The position numbers and the translations under genes are program-made. A stretch of DNA of 64,000 nucleotides from Streptomyces roseofulvus. Lineage in GTDB: Bacteria; Actinomycetota; Actinomycetes; Streptomycetales; Streptomycetaceae. The notes beneath the pieces are model-generated. The model was not told the origin of the DNA. It saw only the letters and a list, made by a program, of their open reading frames with translations, and ran no database searches. Shown here piece after piece: positions 32,618-40,579 of the stretch (position 1 is its first letter; each line of letters opens with the position of its first letter). Location of the stretch: positions 4,526,001 to 4,590,000 of the forward strand of contig NZ_BAAAWE010000001.1 in the NCBI RefSeq assembly GCF_039534915.1, written 5' to 3'.

Positions 32618-34240
32618 ATGGCCAAGATCATCGCGTTCGACGAGGAGGCCCGGCGCGGTCTCGAGCGCGGCATGAACCAGCTCGCTGACGCCGTCAAGGT
32701 CACCCTTGGCCCCAAGGGCCGCAACGTCGTCCTCGAGAAGAAGTGGGGCGCCCCCACGATCACCAACGATGGTGTCTCCATCGCCAAGGAGATCGAGCTC
32801 GAGGACCCGTACGAGAAGATCGGCGCCGAGCTGGTCAAGGAAGTCGCCAAGAAGACGGACGACGTCGCCGGCGACGGTACGACCACCGCCACCGTCCTCG
32901 CCCAGGCGCTCGTCCGCGAGGGCCTCCGCAACGTCGCCGCCGGTGCCAACCCGATGGCCCTCAAGCGCGGCATCGAGAAGGCCGTCGAGGCCGTCTCCGG
33001 CGCCCTCCTCGACCAGGCGAAGGAGGTCGAGACGAAGGAGCAGATCGCCTCCACCGCCTCCATCTCCGCCGCCGACACGCAGATCGGCGAGCTCATCGCC
33101 GAGGCGATGGACAAGGTCGGCAAGGAAGGCGTCATCACGGTCGAGGAGTCCCAGACCTTCGGTCTGGAGCTCGAGCTCACCGAGGGCATGCGCTTCGACA
33201 AGGGCTACATCTCGGCGTACTTCGCGACCGACATGGAGCGCATGGAGGCCGCGCTCGAGGACCCGTACATCCTCATCGTCAACTCCAAGATCTCCTCCGT
33301 GAAGGACCTCCTCCCGCTCCTGGAGAAGGTCATGCAGTCGGGCAAGCCGCTGCTGATCATCGCCGAGGACGTCGAGGGCGAGGCCCTGTCGACCCTGGTC
33401 GTCAACAAGATCCGCGGCACCTTCCGCTCCGTCGCGGTCAAGGCCCCGGGCTTCGGCGACCGCCGCAAGGCCATGCTCCAGGACATCGCCATCCTCACCG
33501 GCGGCACGGTCATCTCCGAGGAGGTCGGCCTCAAGCTGGAGTCGGCCGGTCTCGACCTGCTGGGCCGCGCCCGCAAGGTCGTCATCACCAAGGACGAGAC
33601 CACCATCGTCGACGGTGCCGGTGACAGCGAGCAGGTCGCGGGCCGCGTGAACCAGATCCGCGCCGAGATCGAGAACAGCGACTCCGACTACGACCGCGAG
33701 AAGCTCCAGGAGCGCCTCGCGAAGCTCGCCGGCGGCGTGGCGGTCATCAAGGCCGGTGCCGCGACCGAGGTCGAGCTCAAGGAGCGCAAGCACCGCATCG
33801 AGGACGCCGTGCGCAACGCCAAGGCGGCCGTCGAGGAAGGCATCGTCGCCGGCGGTGGCGTGGCCCTGCTCCAGGCCTCCAGCGTCTTCGAGAAGCTGGA
33901 GCTGGACGGCGACGAGGCCACCGGTGCCGCGATCGTCAAGCTCGCCCTGGAGGCCCCGATCAAGCAGATCGCGGTCAACGCCGGCCTCGAGGGCGGCGTC
34001 GTGGTCGAGAAGGTGCGCAACCTGACCCCGGGCCACGGCCTCAACGCCGCGACCGGCGAGTACGTCGACCTGGTCGCCGAGGGCATCATCGACCCGGCCA
34101 AGGTGACGCGCTCCGCGCTGCAGAACGCCGCGTCGATCGCCGCGCTCTTCCTCACCACCGAGGCCGTCATCGCCGACAAGCCGGAGAAGGCCGCGGCCCC
34201 GGCCGGCGGCGGCATGCCGGGCGGTGACATGGACTTCTGA
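32618..34240 (+). CDS. groL: 60-kDa chaperonin GroEL2
   Basis: This 540-aa type I chaperonin begins MAKIIAFDEEARRGLERGMN and contains the ATP-site segments VTLGPKGRNVVLEKKWGAP and GDGTTTATVLAQALV. It ends GGGMPGGDMDF, the tail of actinobacterial GroEL2. No groES is adjacent, as expected for the second, stand-alone groEL of Streptomyces. ATG 32618 follows GGGAGGA. HrcA control through two CIRCE elements makes it heat-inducible. Confidence 0.97.
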   Translation: MAKIIAFDEEARRGLERGMNQLADAVKVTLGPKGRNVVLEKKWGAPTITNDGVSIAKEIELEDPYEKIGAELVKEVAKKTDDVAGDGTTTATVLAQALVREGLRNVAAGANPMALKRGIEKAVEAVSGALLDQAKEVETKEQIASTASISAADTQIGELIAEAMDKVGKEGVITVEESQTFGLELELTEGMRFDKGYISAYFATDMERMEAALEDPYILIVNSKISSVKDLLPLLEKVMQSGKPLLIIAEDVEGEALSTLVVNKIRGTFRSVAVKAPGFGDRRKAMLQDIAILTGGTVISEEVGLKLESAGLDLLGRARKVVITKDETTIVDGAGDSEQVAGRVNQIRAEIENSDSDYDREKLQERLAKLAGGVAVIKAGAATEVELKERKHRIEDAVRNAKAAVEEGIVAGGGVALLQASSVFEKLELDGDEATGAAIVKLALEAPIKQIAVNAGLEGGVVVEKVRNLTPGHGLNAATGEYVDLVAEGIIDPAKVTRSALQNAASIAALFLTTEAVIADKPEKAAAPAGGGMPGGDMDF

Positions 34241-34276
34241 TCCCGAGGGATCGGTGGTTCATCGCTGACACGCGAA

Positions 34277-34315
34277 CCGAGGGCGGCACCCCCGCGAAGG
34301 GGGTGCCGCCCTCGG
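34277..34315. terminator. terminator after groEL2
   Basis: A perfect 17-bp stem (34277-34293 with 34299-34315) with the loop GCGAA lies between groEL2 and a convergent gene. It can act in both directions. Confidence 0.88.
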
Positions 34316-34329
34316 CGCGTTCCCGGCAC

Positions 34330-34662
34330 TCAGACGACGGGCCGCACGAGGGCCTCGGCGAGCGGTTCACCGGTGCGGCGGGCGTACGCGACGCGGGCCT
34401 TCACCTCGGCGAGGGTGCGGGGGCGGTAGCCGGGGCCGCAGCCCTGGCAGCAGCTGGTGTGGAACCGCACCCCCGCGTGCAGCAGCACGGAGAGCACCCG
34501 CCACGCCTCGTCGTCCCGCCGCTTCGGCGGCTGGAACGCGGTGCCGACGCCCACCATCGGCTCGCCGCACCGCGGACACCGGTGCTCGTGACCGTGCTCG
34601 TCCCCCTGCTTGTACGAGCCCCGGCACGGCAGGCACACGTACGAGGACCTCTTGACTCCCAT
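34330..34662 (-). CDS. small zinc-ribbon protein
   Basis: This 110-aa protein begins MGVKRSSYVCLPCRGSYKQ and has Cys pairs CLPC, CPRC and CCQGCG, suggesting one or two zinc-ribbon sites. The rest is basic, with RTLAEVKARVAYARRTGEPL near the end. ATG 34662 is chosen because the open frame upstream has no Cys-rich or conserved sequence. I do not recognise a named family. It may bind nucleic acid. Confidence 0.75.
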   Translation of the reverse strand: MGVKRSSYVCLPCRGSYKQGDEHGHEHRCPRCGEPMVGVGTAFQPPKRRDDEAWRVLSVLLHAGVRFHTSCCQGCGPGYRPRTLAEVKARVAYARRTGEPLAEALVRPVV

Positions 34663-34724
34663 GGGGGCAGGGTAGGGGCGGACGGGGCGGCCGTGCCCGC
34701 GATTTCGGCGCCCTCCGCCCGTTG

Positions 34725-35483
34725 CTACGGGCGGCGGAAGAGGGCCGTCCAGAGGAAGCTTCTGCCGAAGTGGGGGGAGTCGGCGGGTTCGTCGTGCATG
34801 CGGCGGAGTTCGAGCGGGGTGAGGCGGTCGGCGAAGAGGGCGCGGAGGTCCGCGTCCGTGTAGGCGAGGCCGCCTTCCAGGGCGCCCGCGCGGTAGAAGT
34901 CGGCGTCGGGGCGCTCCGAGCCCATGCCGCCCTCGCCCGCCGCGAACGCCGTCAGGGCGAAGTGGCCGCCGGGGGCGAGGACGCGGTCCAGGAGGGCCAG
35001 GTAGCTGACGCGGCGGTGCGGGGGCAGGTGGTGGAGGCAGCCGGAGTCGTAGACGAGGTCGTACGGGCCCTCGACCGTGCCGGGCGCGAAGGCGTTGCCG
35101 CAGAGGAAGCGGATGTTCTCGACGCCGTTCTCCCGGGCCCGCTCCCGTGCCCAGCCGATCGCCGTCGCCGAGAGGTCCACGGCGTCCACCTCGTAGCCGA
35201 GCGAGGCGAGGTACAGGGCGTTGCGGGCCGGGCCGCACCCCAGGTCGAGGGCGCGTCCGCCGCCCTTGAGCAGGCCCCGTTCCGCGTACGCCGCCAGGTT
35301 CTCGTCCGGCTTCGGCACGAAGAACGGCACCGGCCGCTCCCGGTCCGCGTAGAAGCCGTCCCACCATGCGGCACCGCCCTCCGTCCACCGGTCGGCCCCG
35401 GGCGCGAACAGCCCGTCCAGCAGGGTCAGGACGTCCTCGATCGTGCGGATGTTCCGGTCCGTCCTCGGCACCGTCTGCTCCAT
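34725..35483 (-). CDS. class I SAM-dependent methyltransferase
   Basis: This 252-aa enzyme has motif I ALDLGCGPARNALYLASLG near 80-98, motif II (YEVDAVDLS), and the post-motif LVYDSGCLHHLPPHRRVSYL. ATG 35483 (MEQTVPRTDRN) follows AGGGGAGATCC. It resembles tellurite-resistance TehB-like and general small-molecule methyltransferases. The substrate is unknown. It is transcribed away from the reductase at 35827. Confidence 0.85.
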   Translation of the reverse strand: MEQTVPRTDRNIRTIEDVLTLLDGLFAPGADRWTEGGAAWWDGFYADRERPVPFFVPKPDENLAAYAERGLLKGGGRALDLGCGPARNALYLASLGYEVDAVDLSATAIGWARERARENGVENIRFLCGNAFAPGTVEGPYDLVYDSGCLHHLPPHRRVSYLALLDRVLAPGGHFALTAFAAGEGGMGSERPDADFYRAGALEGGLAYTDADLRALFADRLTPLELRRMHDEPADSPHFGRSFLWTALFRRP

Positions 35484-35826
35484 GTGGATCTCCCCTCGAC
35501 GTGAGTTCCAGGGTAGGGGTGGGAGCGTCAAATGCCCAGGTCAAAGGGGGTGTTGGGGGTGGCGGGCGAGGGGCTGTGAGGGTGCGTGAGGGGCGTTCCG
35601 GGCGTTCGGTAAGTCGTCCCCCCGGGCGGGGCCCGAGGTCGTGGCGGAGGGGCCTTGGCGGGGCCGTGAGGGGGCTTTCCGGGGGACGCCGGGGTGGGTT
35701 TTCGGGGCCCTCGGGCAGGGCTGTTCCCGGCCCTCGCCGGAGCCGTTCGTTCGCCGTCGGCGCATTTCGTGCGCCGACGGCGAACTGCTTTCCCGGAGTG
35801 GGGGGTTGGGTGGTCGACTGGGCGGC
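35484..35826. other. 343-bp divergent intergenic region
   Basis: This stretch has no supported gene. It is strongly G-rich on the plus strand with strand-skewed simple sequence, and contains one perfect hairpin at 35749-35785. Promoters for the methyltransferase (left) and the reductase (right) must lie here, but none stands out. Confidence 0.6.
35749..35785 (+). other. perfect hairpin in a divergent promoter region
   Basis: The arms GTTCGCCGTCGGCGCA (35749-35764) and 35770-35785 pair perfectly over 16 bp with the loop TTTCG. It lies 41 bp before the reductase ATG at 35827, where no upstream transcript needs ending. It may be an attenuator, a leader structure or a protein-binding palindrome. 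Confidence 0.6.
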
Positions 35827-36816
35827 ATGGAGATTCTGGTGCTGGGCGGTACGGCCTGGCTGGGGCGGGAAGTGTCGCGGCGGGCGTTGGCGCGGGGGCA
35901 CGCGGTGACGTGTCTGGCGCGGGGGGAGAGCGGGGAGGTGGCCGCGGGGGCGCGGCTGGTGGCGGCGGACCGGCGGGAGCCGGGGGCGTACGACGGGCTG
36001 CTCGACCGGGAGTGGGACGCCGTGGTCGAGGTGTCCTGGCAGCCGGGGTTCGTCCGGGGGGCGCTCGACGCGCTCGGCGGGCGGGCCCGGCACTGGACGT
36101 ACGTGTCGTCGGGGAACGTGTACGCCTCGCAGTCCGAGATCGGGGCGGACGAGTCCGCGGAGATCCTCGCGCCGACCGAGCTGGACGAGGTCGGGCGGGA
36201 GCTGTACGGGGAGGCCAAGGCGGCCTGCGAGCTGGCGTCGGCCGCCGCCGTCGGAGACCGGCTGCTGATCGCGCGGGCGGGGCTCATCGGCGGGCCCGGT
36301 GACGTCAGCGACCGGACCGGTTACTGGGCGGCCCGGGCCGCGCGGGAGCCGCGGGAGCCGATGCTGGTGCCGGACGAGCCGATGCTGCCGACGCGGGTGA
36401 TCGACGTGCGGGACCTCGTCGACTGGATCCTCGACTCGGCGGAGAAGGGGCTGGCGGGCACCTTCGACACGGTGGGCCGGAACATGTTCCTCGGCGAGTG
36501 GATCGCCCTCTCGCGCGAGGTCGCCGGGCACACCGGGCCGGTCGTGCCGGCCGCGTCGGCGTGGCTGCTGGAGCAGGGGGTCGAGGAGTTCATGGGGCCC
36601 GAGTCGCTGCCGCTGTGGATCGTGGCGGAGGACTGGGCCGGCTTCCAGGCGCGTACGGGCGCGGCCGCCGCCGCCGCCGGGCTGCGGCAGCGGCCCTCGG
36701 CCGAGACGATCGCGGACACGCTGGCCTGGGAGCGGGAGCAGGGGCTCGACCGGGAGCGCCGGGCCGGGCTCAGCCCGGCGCGCGAGGCCGAACTGCTTGC
36801 TCTGCTGGCGGAGTAG
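35827..36816 (+). CDS. NAD-dependent epimerase/dehydratase-family reductase
   Basis: This 329-aa SDR-like protein begins MEILVLGGTAWLGREVSRRA (GGTAWLG nucleotide loop). It has WTYVSSGNVYASQSE and YGEAKAACE, the Ser and Tyr-x3-Lys of extended SDRs. It resembles isoflavone-reductase-like and RNA-stability-like atypical SDRs. Its last codons and the stop are repeated immediately downstream in a 44-bp tandem duplication. The function is unknown. Confidence 0.85.
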   Translation: MEILVLGGTAWLGREVSRRALARGHAVTCLARGESGEVAAGARLVAADRREPGAYDGLLDREWDAVVEVSWQPGFVRGALDALGGRARHWTYVSSGNVYASQSEIGADESAEILAPTELDEVGRELYGEAKAACELASAAAVGDRLLIARAGLIGGPGDVSDRTGYWAARAAREPREPMLVPDEPMLPTRVIDVRDLVDWILDSAEKGLAGTFDTVGRNMFLGEWIALSREVAGHTGPVVPAASAWLLEQGVEEFMGPESLPLWIVAEDWAGFQARTGAAAAAAGLRQRPSAETIADTLAWEREQGLDRERRAGLSPAREAELLALLAE

Positions 36817-36874
36817 CCAGGGCGCGCGAGGCCGAACTCCTGGCTCTGCTGGCGGAGTAGCCAGGGCGCGCGAG
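36777..36874 (+). repeat. 44-bp tandem duplication over the reductase stop codon
   Basis: Copy 1 (36777-36820) and copy 2 (36821-36864) differ at only a few bases, and a third copy is cut after 10 bp (36865-36874). Copy 1 holds the C-terminal codons (AREAELLALLAE) and the stop; copy 2 repeats the same residues out of use. A recent duplication by replication slippage is likely. Confidence 0.9.
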
Positions 36875-36904
36875 GTCAGGGCGCGCGTCGTCCGGCGCGG
36901 GCGG

Positions 36905-37639
36905 TCAGGGCGCGACCAGGGCCGGGTCCTGGCCCGAGCGGCGCAGGGCGTCGGTGACGAAGCCGTTCCTCTTCAGCTCCTCGACGAGCGAGCGGAGGTA
37001 CGCGACCGTCTCCGGCGCCCTGTCCGCCGTGGTGCCCACGGCCTGCCGGATCTCCATGAACCGGCCGTCGATCAGGCGCACTTCGGGGTGGGCGGCGACA
37101 TAGGCGGCCATCGGCTGGCGGATGCCTGCGCCGGCCTCCAGGTCCAGGGTGCGGAAGGTGTCGACGCCCTCCGCGCCCCGGACGACGGTGGCGTGGGTGA
37201 GGGTGCGGGTGAGGTGGAGGTCGTACGCCGAGCCCTGCTTGACGCCGACGCGGACCCCGGGGGTGTCGATCTCCTCGACGGTGGTGAGCGGCGAGTCCCG
37301 GGGGACGGCGTAGACGCCCTCGATGACGACGTACGGGGCGGTGAACGCGACCTCCTTCTCCCGGGCCGGGTCCACGGCGAGGAAGCACAGGTCGGCACGG
37401 CCGTCCGCCATCGCCTCGAACGACTTGCGCGCCGCGTCGAAGCAGAGCGTCTCCACGGGGAGCCCGAGCCGCCGGCCGATCTCCCGGGCGAGGTCGACCG
37501 TGATGCCGGCGGGGGCCTCCGGGCTGCCCTGGGCGAGCACCGGGTTGCCGAGGTTGATGGAGGCCCGCAGGACCCCGGTGGGGGCGAGGTCGGCGGCGAT
37601 CGCGGCGATGTCGTGGCGGTCGTGGTGCTTGGTCGTCAT
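36905..37639 (-). CDS. amino-acid-type ABC substrate-binding protein lacking a signal peptide
   Basis: This 244-aa protein has the family 3 solute-binding fold: LRASINLGNPVLAQGSPEAP, GITVDLAREIGRRLGLPVE, AREKEVAFTAPYVVIEGVYA. It matches periplasmic amino-acid receptors over nearly full length. The N-terminus MTTKHHDRHDIAAIAADLAP is hydrophilic with no signal peptide, lipobox or membrane segment, and no transporter genes adjoin. It is probably cytosolic, like binding-protein folds reused as enzymes or sensors. No better upstream start restores a signal sequence. Confidence 0.82.
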   Translation of the reverse strand: MTTKHHDRHDIAAIAADLAPTGVLRASINLGNPVLAQGSPEAPAGITVDLAREIGRRLGLPVETLCFDAARKSFEAMADGRADLCFLAVDPAREKEVAFTAPYVVIEGVYAVPRDSPLTTVEEIDTPGVRVGVKQGSAYDLHLTRTLTHATVVRGAEGVDTFRTLDLEAGAGIRQPMAAYVAAHPEVRLIDGRFMEIRQAVGTTADRAPETVAYLRSLVEELKRNGFVTDALRRSGQDPALVAP

Positions 37640-37650
37640 GACTGCGGAGT

Positions 37651-38031
37651 CTAGGCACCGTCGGGCGGGTCGGCGGGCGTTGTCGCGGTGCGGCCGGGGG
37701 CCGGGGCGTCGGGGAGGGTCAGCCGCCAGCCGGTGAGGGCCGGGTCGGTGAGGAGGGCGGCGAGGGCGGCCGTCGCCTCGGCCGGGGGCGTCGCGGCGGG
37801 GGCCGACAGGCGCAGCAGGGCCGCCGTCTCGTCGCAGTCGGTGAGGGTGGCCCGCCAGCCGGGCGGGAGGAGGGCGATGAAGCGGATCGCGGCGAGCGCG
37901 GGCGGTGCTCCGGGCGGGCCCACGAGGGCCACCTGGGGCAGATGGGCCACCTGGGGCGGCTGGGGCAGCGGGGCCGTCTGGTCGGACCGGGTCGGCCGGG
38001 GCGGCTGCTGCGGGGGCGCTAACGGGGGCAT
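37651..38031 (-). CDS. proline-rich hypothetical protein
   Basis: This 126-aa protein has a Pro/Gln-rich N-terminus (PPLAPPQQPPRPTRS) and an Ala/Leu-rich C-terminal half (AATAALAALLTDPALTGWRL). No family was recognised. The reading frame has the expected third-position GC bias and lies 11 bp before the binding-protein gene on the same strand. It could be a small accessory protein, but expression is uncertain. Confidence 0.5.
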   Translation of the reverse strand: MPPLAPPQQPPRPTRSDQTAPLPQPPQVAHLPQVALVGPPGAPPALAAIRFIALLPPGWRATLTDCDETAALLRLSAPAATPPAEATAALAALLTDPALTGWRLTLPDAPAPGRTATTPADPPDGA

Positions 38032-38109
38032 GGTCGGCTCCGGGACGTGGGTGCCCCGGACCGGCCGTGCGGGCGGCGGCCGGTCCGGGGAGCGGGGCGG
38101 GGGGACGCG

Positions 38110-38298
38110 TCAGCGGGCGGACGAGCCCTTGGAGAGGCGGTACACGACGGCCAGGATGGCCACCGCGAGGGCCGCGCCGCCGCCGTAGCGGAGGCCGTCG
38201 GAGGCGTCGCCGGTGACGAGGACGACCTCGGCGATCGCCAGGACGGCGAGCAGGGCGGCGAGGAGGGTGCGGTGGGAGGTGGCGGTGGAGGAGGACAT
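38110..38298 (-). CDS. small two-helix membrane protein
   Basis: This 62-aa protein has two hydrophobic segments (TLLAALLAVLAIAEVVLV and YGGGAALAVAILAVVY), joined by a short acidic loop, with a basic end (RLSKGSSAR). ATG 38298 follows AAAGGAA at good spacing. The longer upstream frame has no such sequence and is rejected. It lies downstream of the ABC permease of the RiPP operon on the same strand, with a gap of about 95 bp, so it could be a small immunity protein. That role is inference. Confidence 0.6.
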   Translation of the reverse strand: MSSSTATSHRTLLAALLAVLAIAEVVLVTGDASDGLRYGGGAALAVAILAVVYRLSKGSSAR

Positions 38299-38393
38299 GG
38301 GGGTTCCTTTCCTTCGGGTCCGGTGAGGGGGGTGACGGGCTCCGGCCGCCGTGGGGGCGGCCGGAGCCGGGTTCGTGGGGACCGGCCGGGAGG

Positions 38394-39653
38394 TCAGTCC
38401 GTGAGCTTCAGCGCCTGGCCGAAGGAGAGCTTGCGGTCGGTCTGGAGGAGCGCCCGGCGGTAGACCCGCGCGCTCACCGTGACGATGGCAGCGGCCGCCG
38501 CCAGGGAGAGGCCGAGCGCCACGACCGGCTCCCACCAGGCGGCCTCGCCTGCGAGGACCCGGGCCGGCATGGTGACCGTCGAGGTCAGCGGGACGAAGGA
38601 GAGGATCTCCCGGGTGGAGCCGGAGACGGTGACGCCGACGATGAAGACGAGCGCCGTGATCGCGTTGACCGGGGTCGTGGTGGACTGGATGTCCTCGGTA
38701 CGGGTGGCGAGCGCGCCGGCCGCGGCGAACAGGCAGGCGAGGACGGCGATCCCGACGACGTAGAAGACGAGGAACCAGCCGAGGCCGGAGCCGATGTCGG
38801 CCAGCAGCTCCTTCTCGCCGGTGAAGAGCAGGCCCGCGACGCCGACCAGGCTGAAGAGGGTCATCTGGGCGAGCGCGAGGACGGTCGAGCCGACGATCTT
38901 GCCGATCAGCAGCGAGCGGACCGGCACGGAGCTGGCGATCAGTTCGACGATCCGGTTCTGCTTCTCCTCGACGACGCTGGTGGCGAGGGCGGCGCCGAGC
39001 AGCACGGCCGCCAGGTAGAAGAGGAAGCCGAAGAAGTAGGTGGTCATCCGGACCGGGCCCTCGGGCGTCTTGTCCGGCGACAGCAGGACCCGCTCCAGGC
39101 CGGTGTCCTTGCTCAGGGCCTCCAGGCTGGTGCCGGCGGCCGCGGCGTTCTCGGCGAGCGCGGTCTGCTGGACGGCCGCGCCGATCCAGGTGGCGGCGAT
39201 GTCGTTCTGCCCGGTGTCGCCGAGGAGGACCCAGCGGCCGTCCTCCCGGACCAGGCCGGCCTCGGCCTCGCCGGCCCGGACGGTCGCCCGGACCTGCTCG
39301 GCGGACGCCTCCTGGCGGACGGTGATCTCCACGTCCTGGCCGGCGCCGACGGCCAGCGCCTCGGCCTGGCCGGCCAGCTTGCCGGCCGGCTGCTCGGCCA
39401 CGGCGACGGTGATCTTCCCCATCGCGTCGGCCAGGTAGAGCTGGAGGCCGATGGCGCCGACGATCAGGGCGAGCGTGACGAGGGTGGAGAGGAGGAAGCC
39501 GCGGTTGGTCAGCTTCACCTGGATCTCGCGGGCGGTGACGATCCGCCAGGGAGCGGTACGGGAGGAGGACGCGGCGCGCGGCGCGGGCTCGGGGCGTACG
39601 GGGGTGGCCGCCGGCTCGGTCCGCGGTGCGGGGGACTGGGTCACGGTGCTCAT
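38394..39653 (-). CDS. ABC transporter permease (ABC-2/NatB type) of the RiPP cluster
   Basis: This 419-aa permease has one N-terminal membrane helix (GFLLSTLVTLALIVGAIGLQ), a large extracytoplasmic loop of about 170 residues and five or six C-terminal helices (YFFGFLFYLAAVLLGAALAT onward). This is the NatB/YhaP layout. The N-terminus is Pro/Ala-rich. It overlaps the ATPase stop (ATGA). It is the terminal gene of the operon and probably exports the peptide or gives immunity. Confidence 0.88.
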   Translation of the reverse strand: MSTVTQSPAPRTEPAATPVRPEPAPRAASSSRTAPWRIVTAREIQVKLTNRGFLLSTLVTLALIVGAIGLQLYLADAMGKITVAVAEQPAGKLAGQAEALAVGAGQDVEITVRQEASAEQVRATVRAGEAEAGLVREDGRWVLLGDTGQNDIAATWIGAAVQQTALAENAAAAGTSLEALSKDTGLERVLLSPDKTPEGPVRMTTYFFGFLFYLAAVLLGAALATSVVEEKQNRIVELIASSVPVRSLLIGKIVGSTVLALAQMTLFSLVGVAGLLFTGEKELLADIGSGLGWFLVFYVVGIAVLACLFAAAGALATRTEDIQSTTTPVNAITALVFIVGVTVSGSTREILSFVPLTSTVTMPARVLAGEAAWWEPVVALGLSLAAAAAIVTVSARVYRRALLQTDRKLSFGQALKLTD

Positions 39654-40534
39654 GCGGCGGTCATCTCCCGGTAGATGTCGGCGATGCTGGGGACGAGGGG
39701 GGTGAAGGCGTGCACGGGGCCCCGGGCGAGGGCCTCGGTGAGGAGCCGGCCGGGATCCGCGTCGGCGGCCAGCTCGACCCGGGCGCCGTCGGGGAGCTCC
39801 TCGACGGCGGTGACGCCGGGCAGGGCGCGGGTCCAGCCGGCGGGGGCGCCGGTGACCAGCCGGTAGCGGGGGCGGTCGCGGTGGCGCAGCTCGTCGGCGG
39901 TGCCCTTGCCGACGACCCGGCCCTTCGCCATGACGACCAGGTCGTCGCAGAGCCGCTCCACCAGGTCGAGCTGGTGCGAGGAGAAGAGGACCGGGACGCC
40001 GGCCGCCGCGTACTCCCGTAGGAGCTCCGCCATCGTGTCGACGGCGTGCGGGTCGAGGCCGGAGAACGGCTCGTCCAGGACGAGCAGCCGGGGGCTGCCG
40101 AGCAGCGCCGCCGCGATCTGCACCCGCTGCTGGTTGCCGAGCGAGAGCGACTCCAGGCGGGCCTGGGCCTTCTCGGCGAGGCCGAGGCGCTCCAGGAGGT
40201 CCAGGGTCTCGCGGCGGGCCTCGGCGGTGCCCTGGCCGCGCAGCCGGGCCAGGTAGACCAGCTGGCTGTGGACGGTCTGCTTCGGGTACAGGCCGCGCTC
40301 CTCCGGCATGTAGCCGAAGTCGCGGCGGTCCTCGGCGGTGGCCGGGGAGCCCTGCCAGCGGACGGTGCCGCCGTTCGAGGCGAGCACGCCCATGATCATG
40401 CGCATGGTCGTGGTCTTGCCCGCCCCGTTCCCGCCGACGAAGCCCGTCATGCGGCCTTCCGCGACCCGGAAGGACACCCGGTCGACGGCGCGGTGACCCC
40501 CGAAGTCGCGTACGAGTTCTTCCAGTTCCAGCAT
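39650..40534 (-). CDS. ABC transporter ATP-binding protein of the RiPP cluster
   Basis: This 294-aa ATPase has Walker A GGNGAGKTTTM (near 34-44), signature LSLGNQQRV, Walker B LLVLDEPFSGLDP and switch histidine SSHQLD. The extra C-terminal domain (after RHRDRPRYRLVTGAPAGW) is typical of lantibiotic-immunity and NatA-like ATPases. It begins 45 bp after the YcaO stop and overlaps the permease, so it belongs to the same operon. Confidence 0.93.
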   Translation of the reverse strand: MLELEELVRDFGGHRAVDRVSFRVAEGRMTGFVGGNGAGKTTTMRMIMGVLASNGGTVRWQGSPATAEDRRDFGYMPEERGLYPKQTVHSQLVYLARLRGQGTAEARRETLDLLERLGLAEKAQARLESLSLGNQQRVQIAAALLGSPRLLVLDEPFSGLDPHAVDTMAELLREYAAAGVPVLFSSHQLDLVERLCDDLVVMAKGRVVGKGTADELRHRDRPRYRLVTGAPAGWTRALPGVTAVEELPDGARVELAADADPGRLLTEALARGPVHAFTPLVPSIADIYREMTAA

Positions 40535-40579
40535 CTCAGTCTTCCTTCGGTTCCAGGGCGGGGCGGGCGGTCGGGGCGG

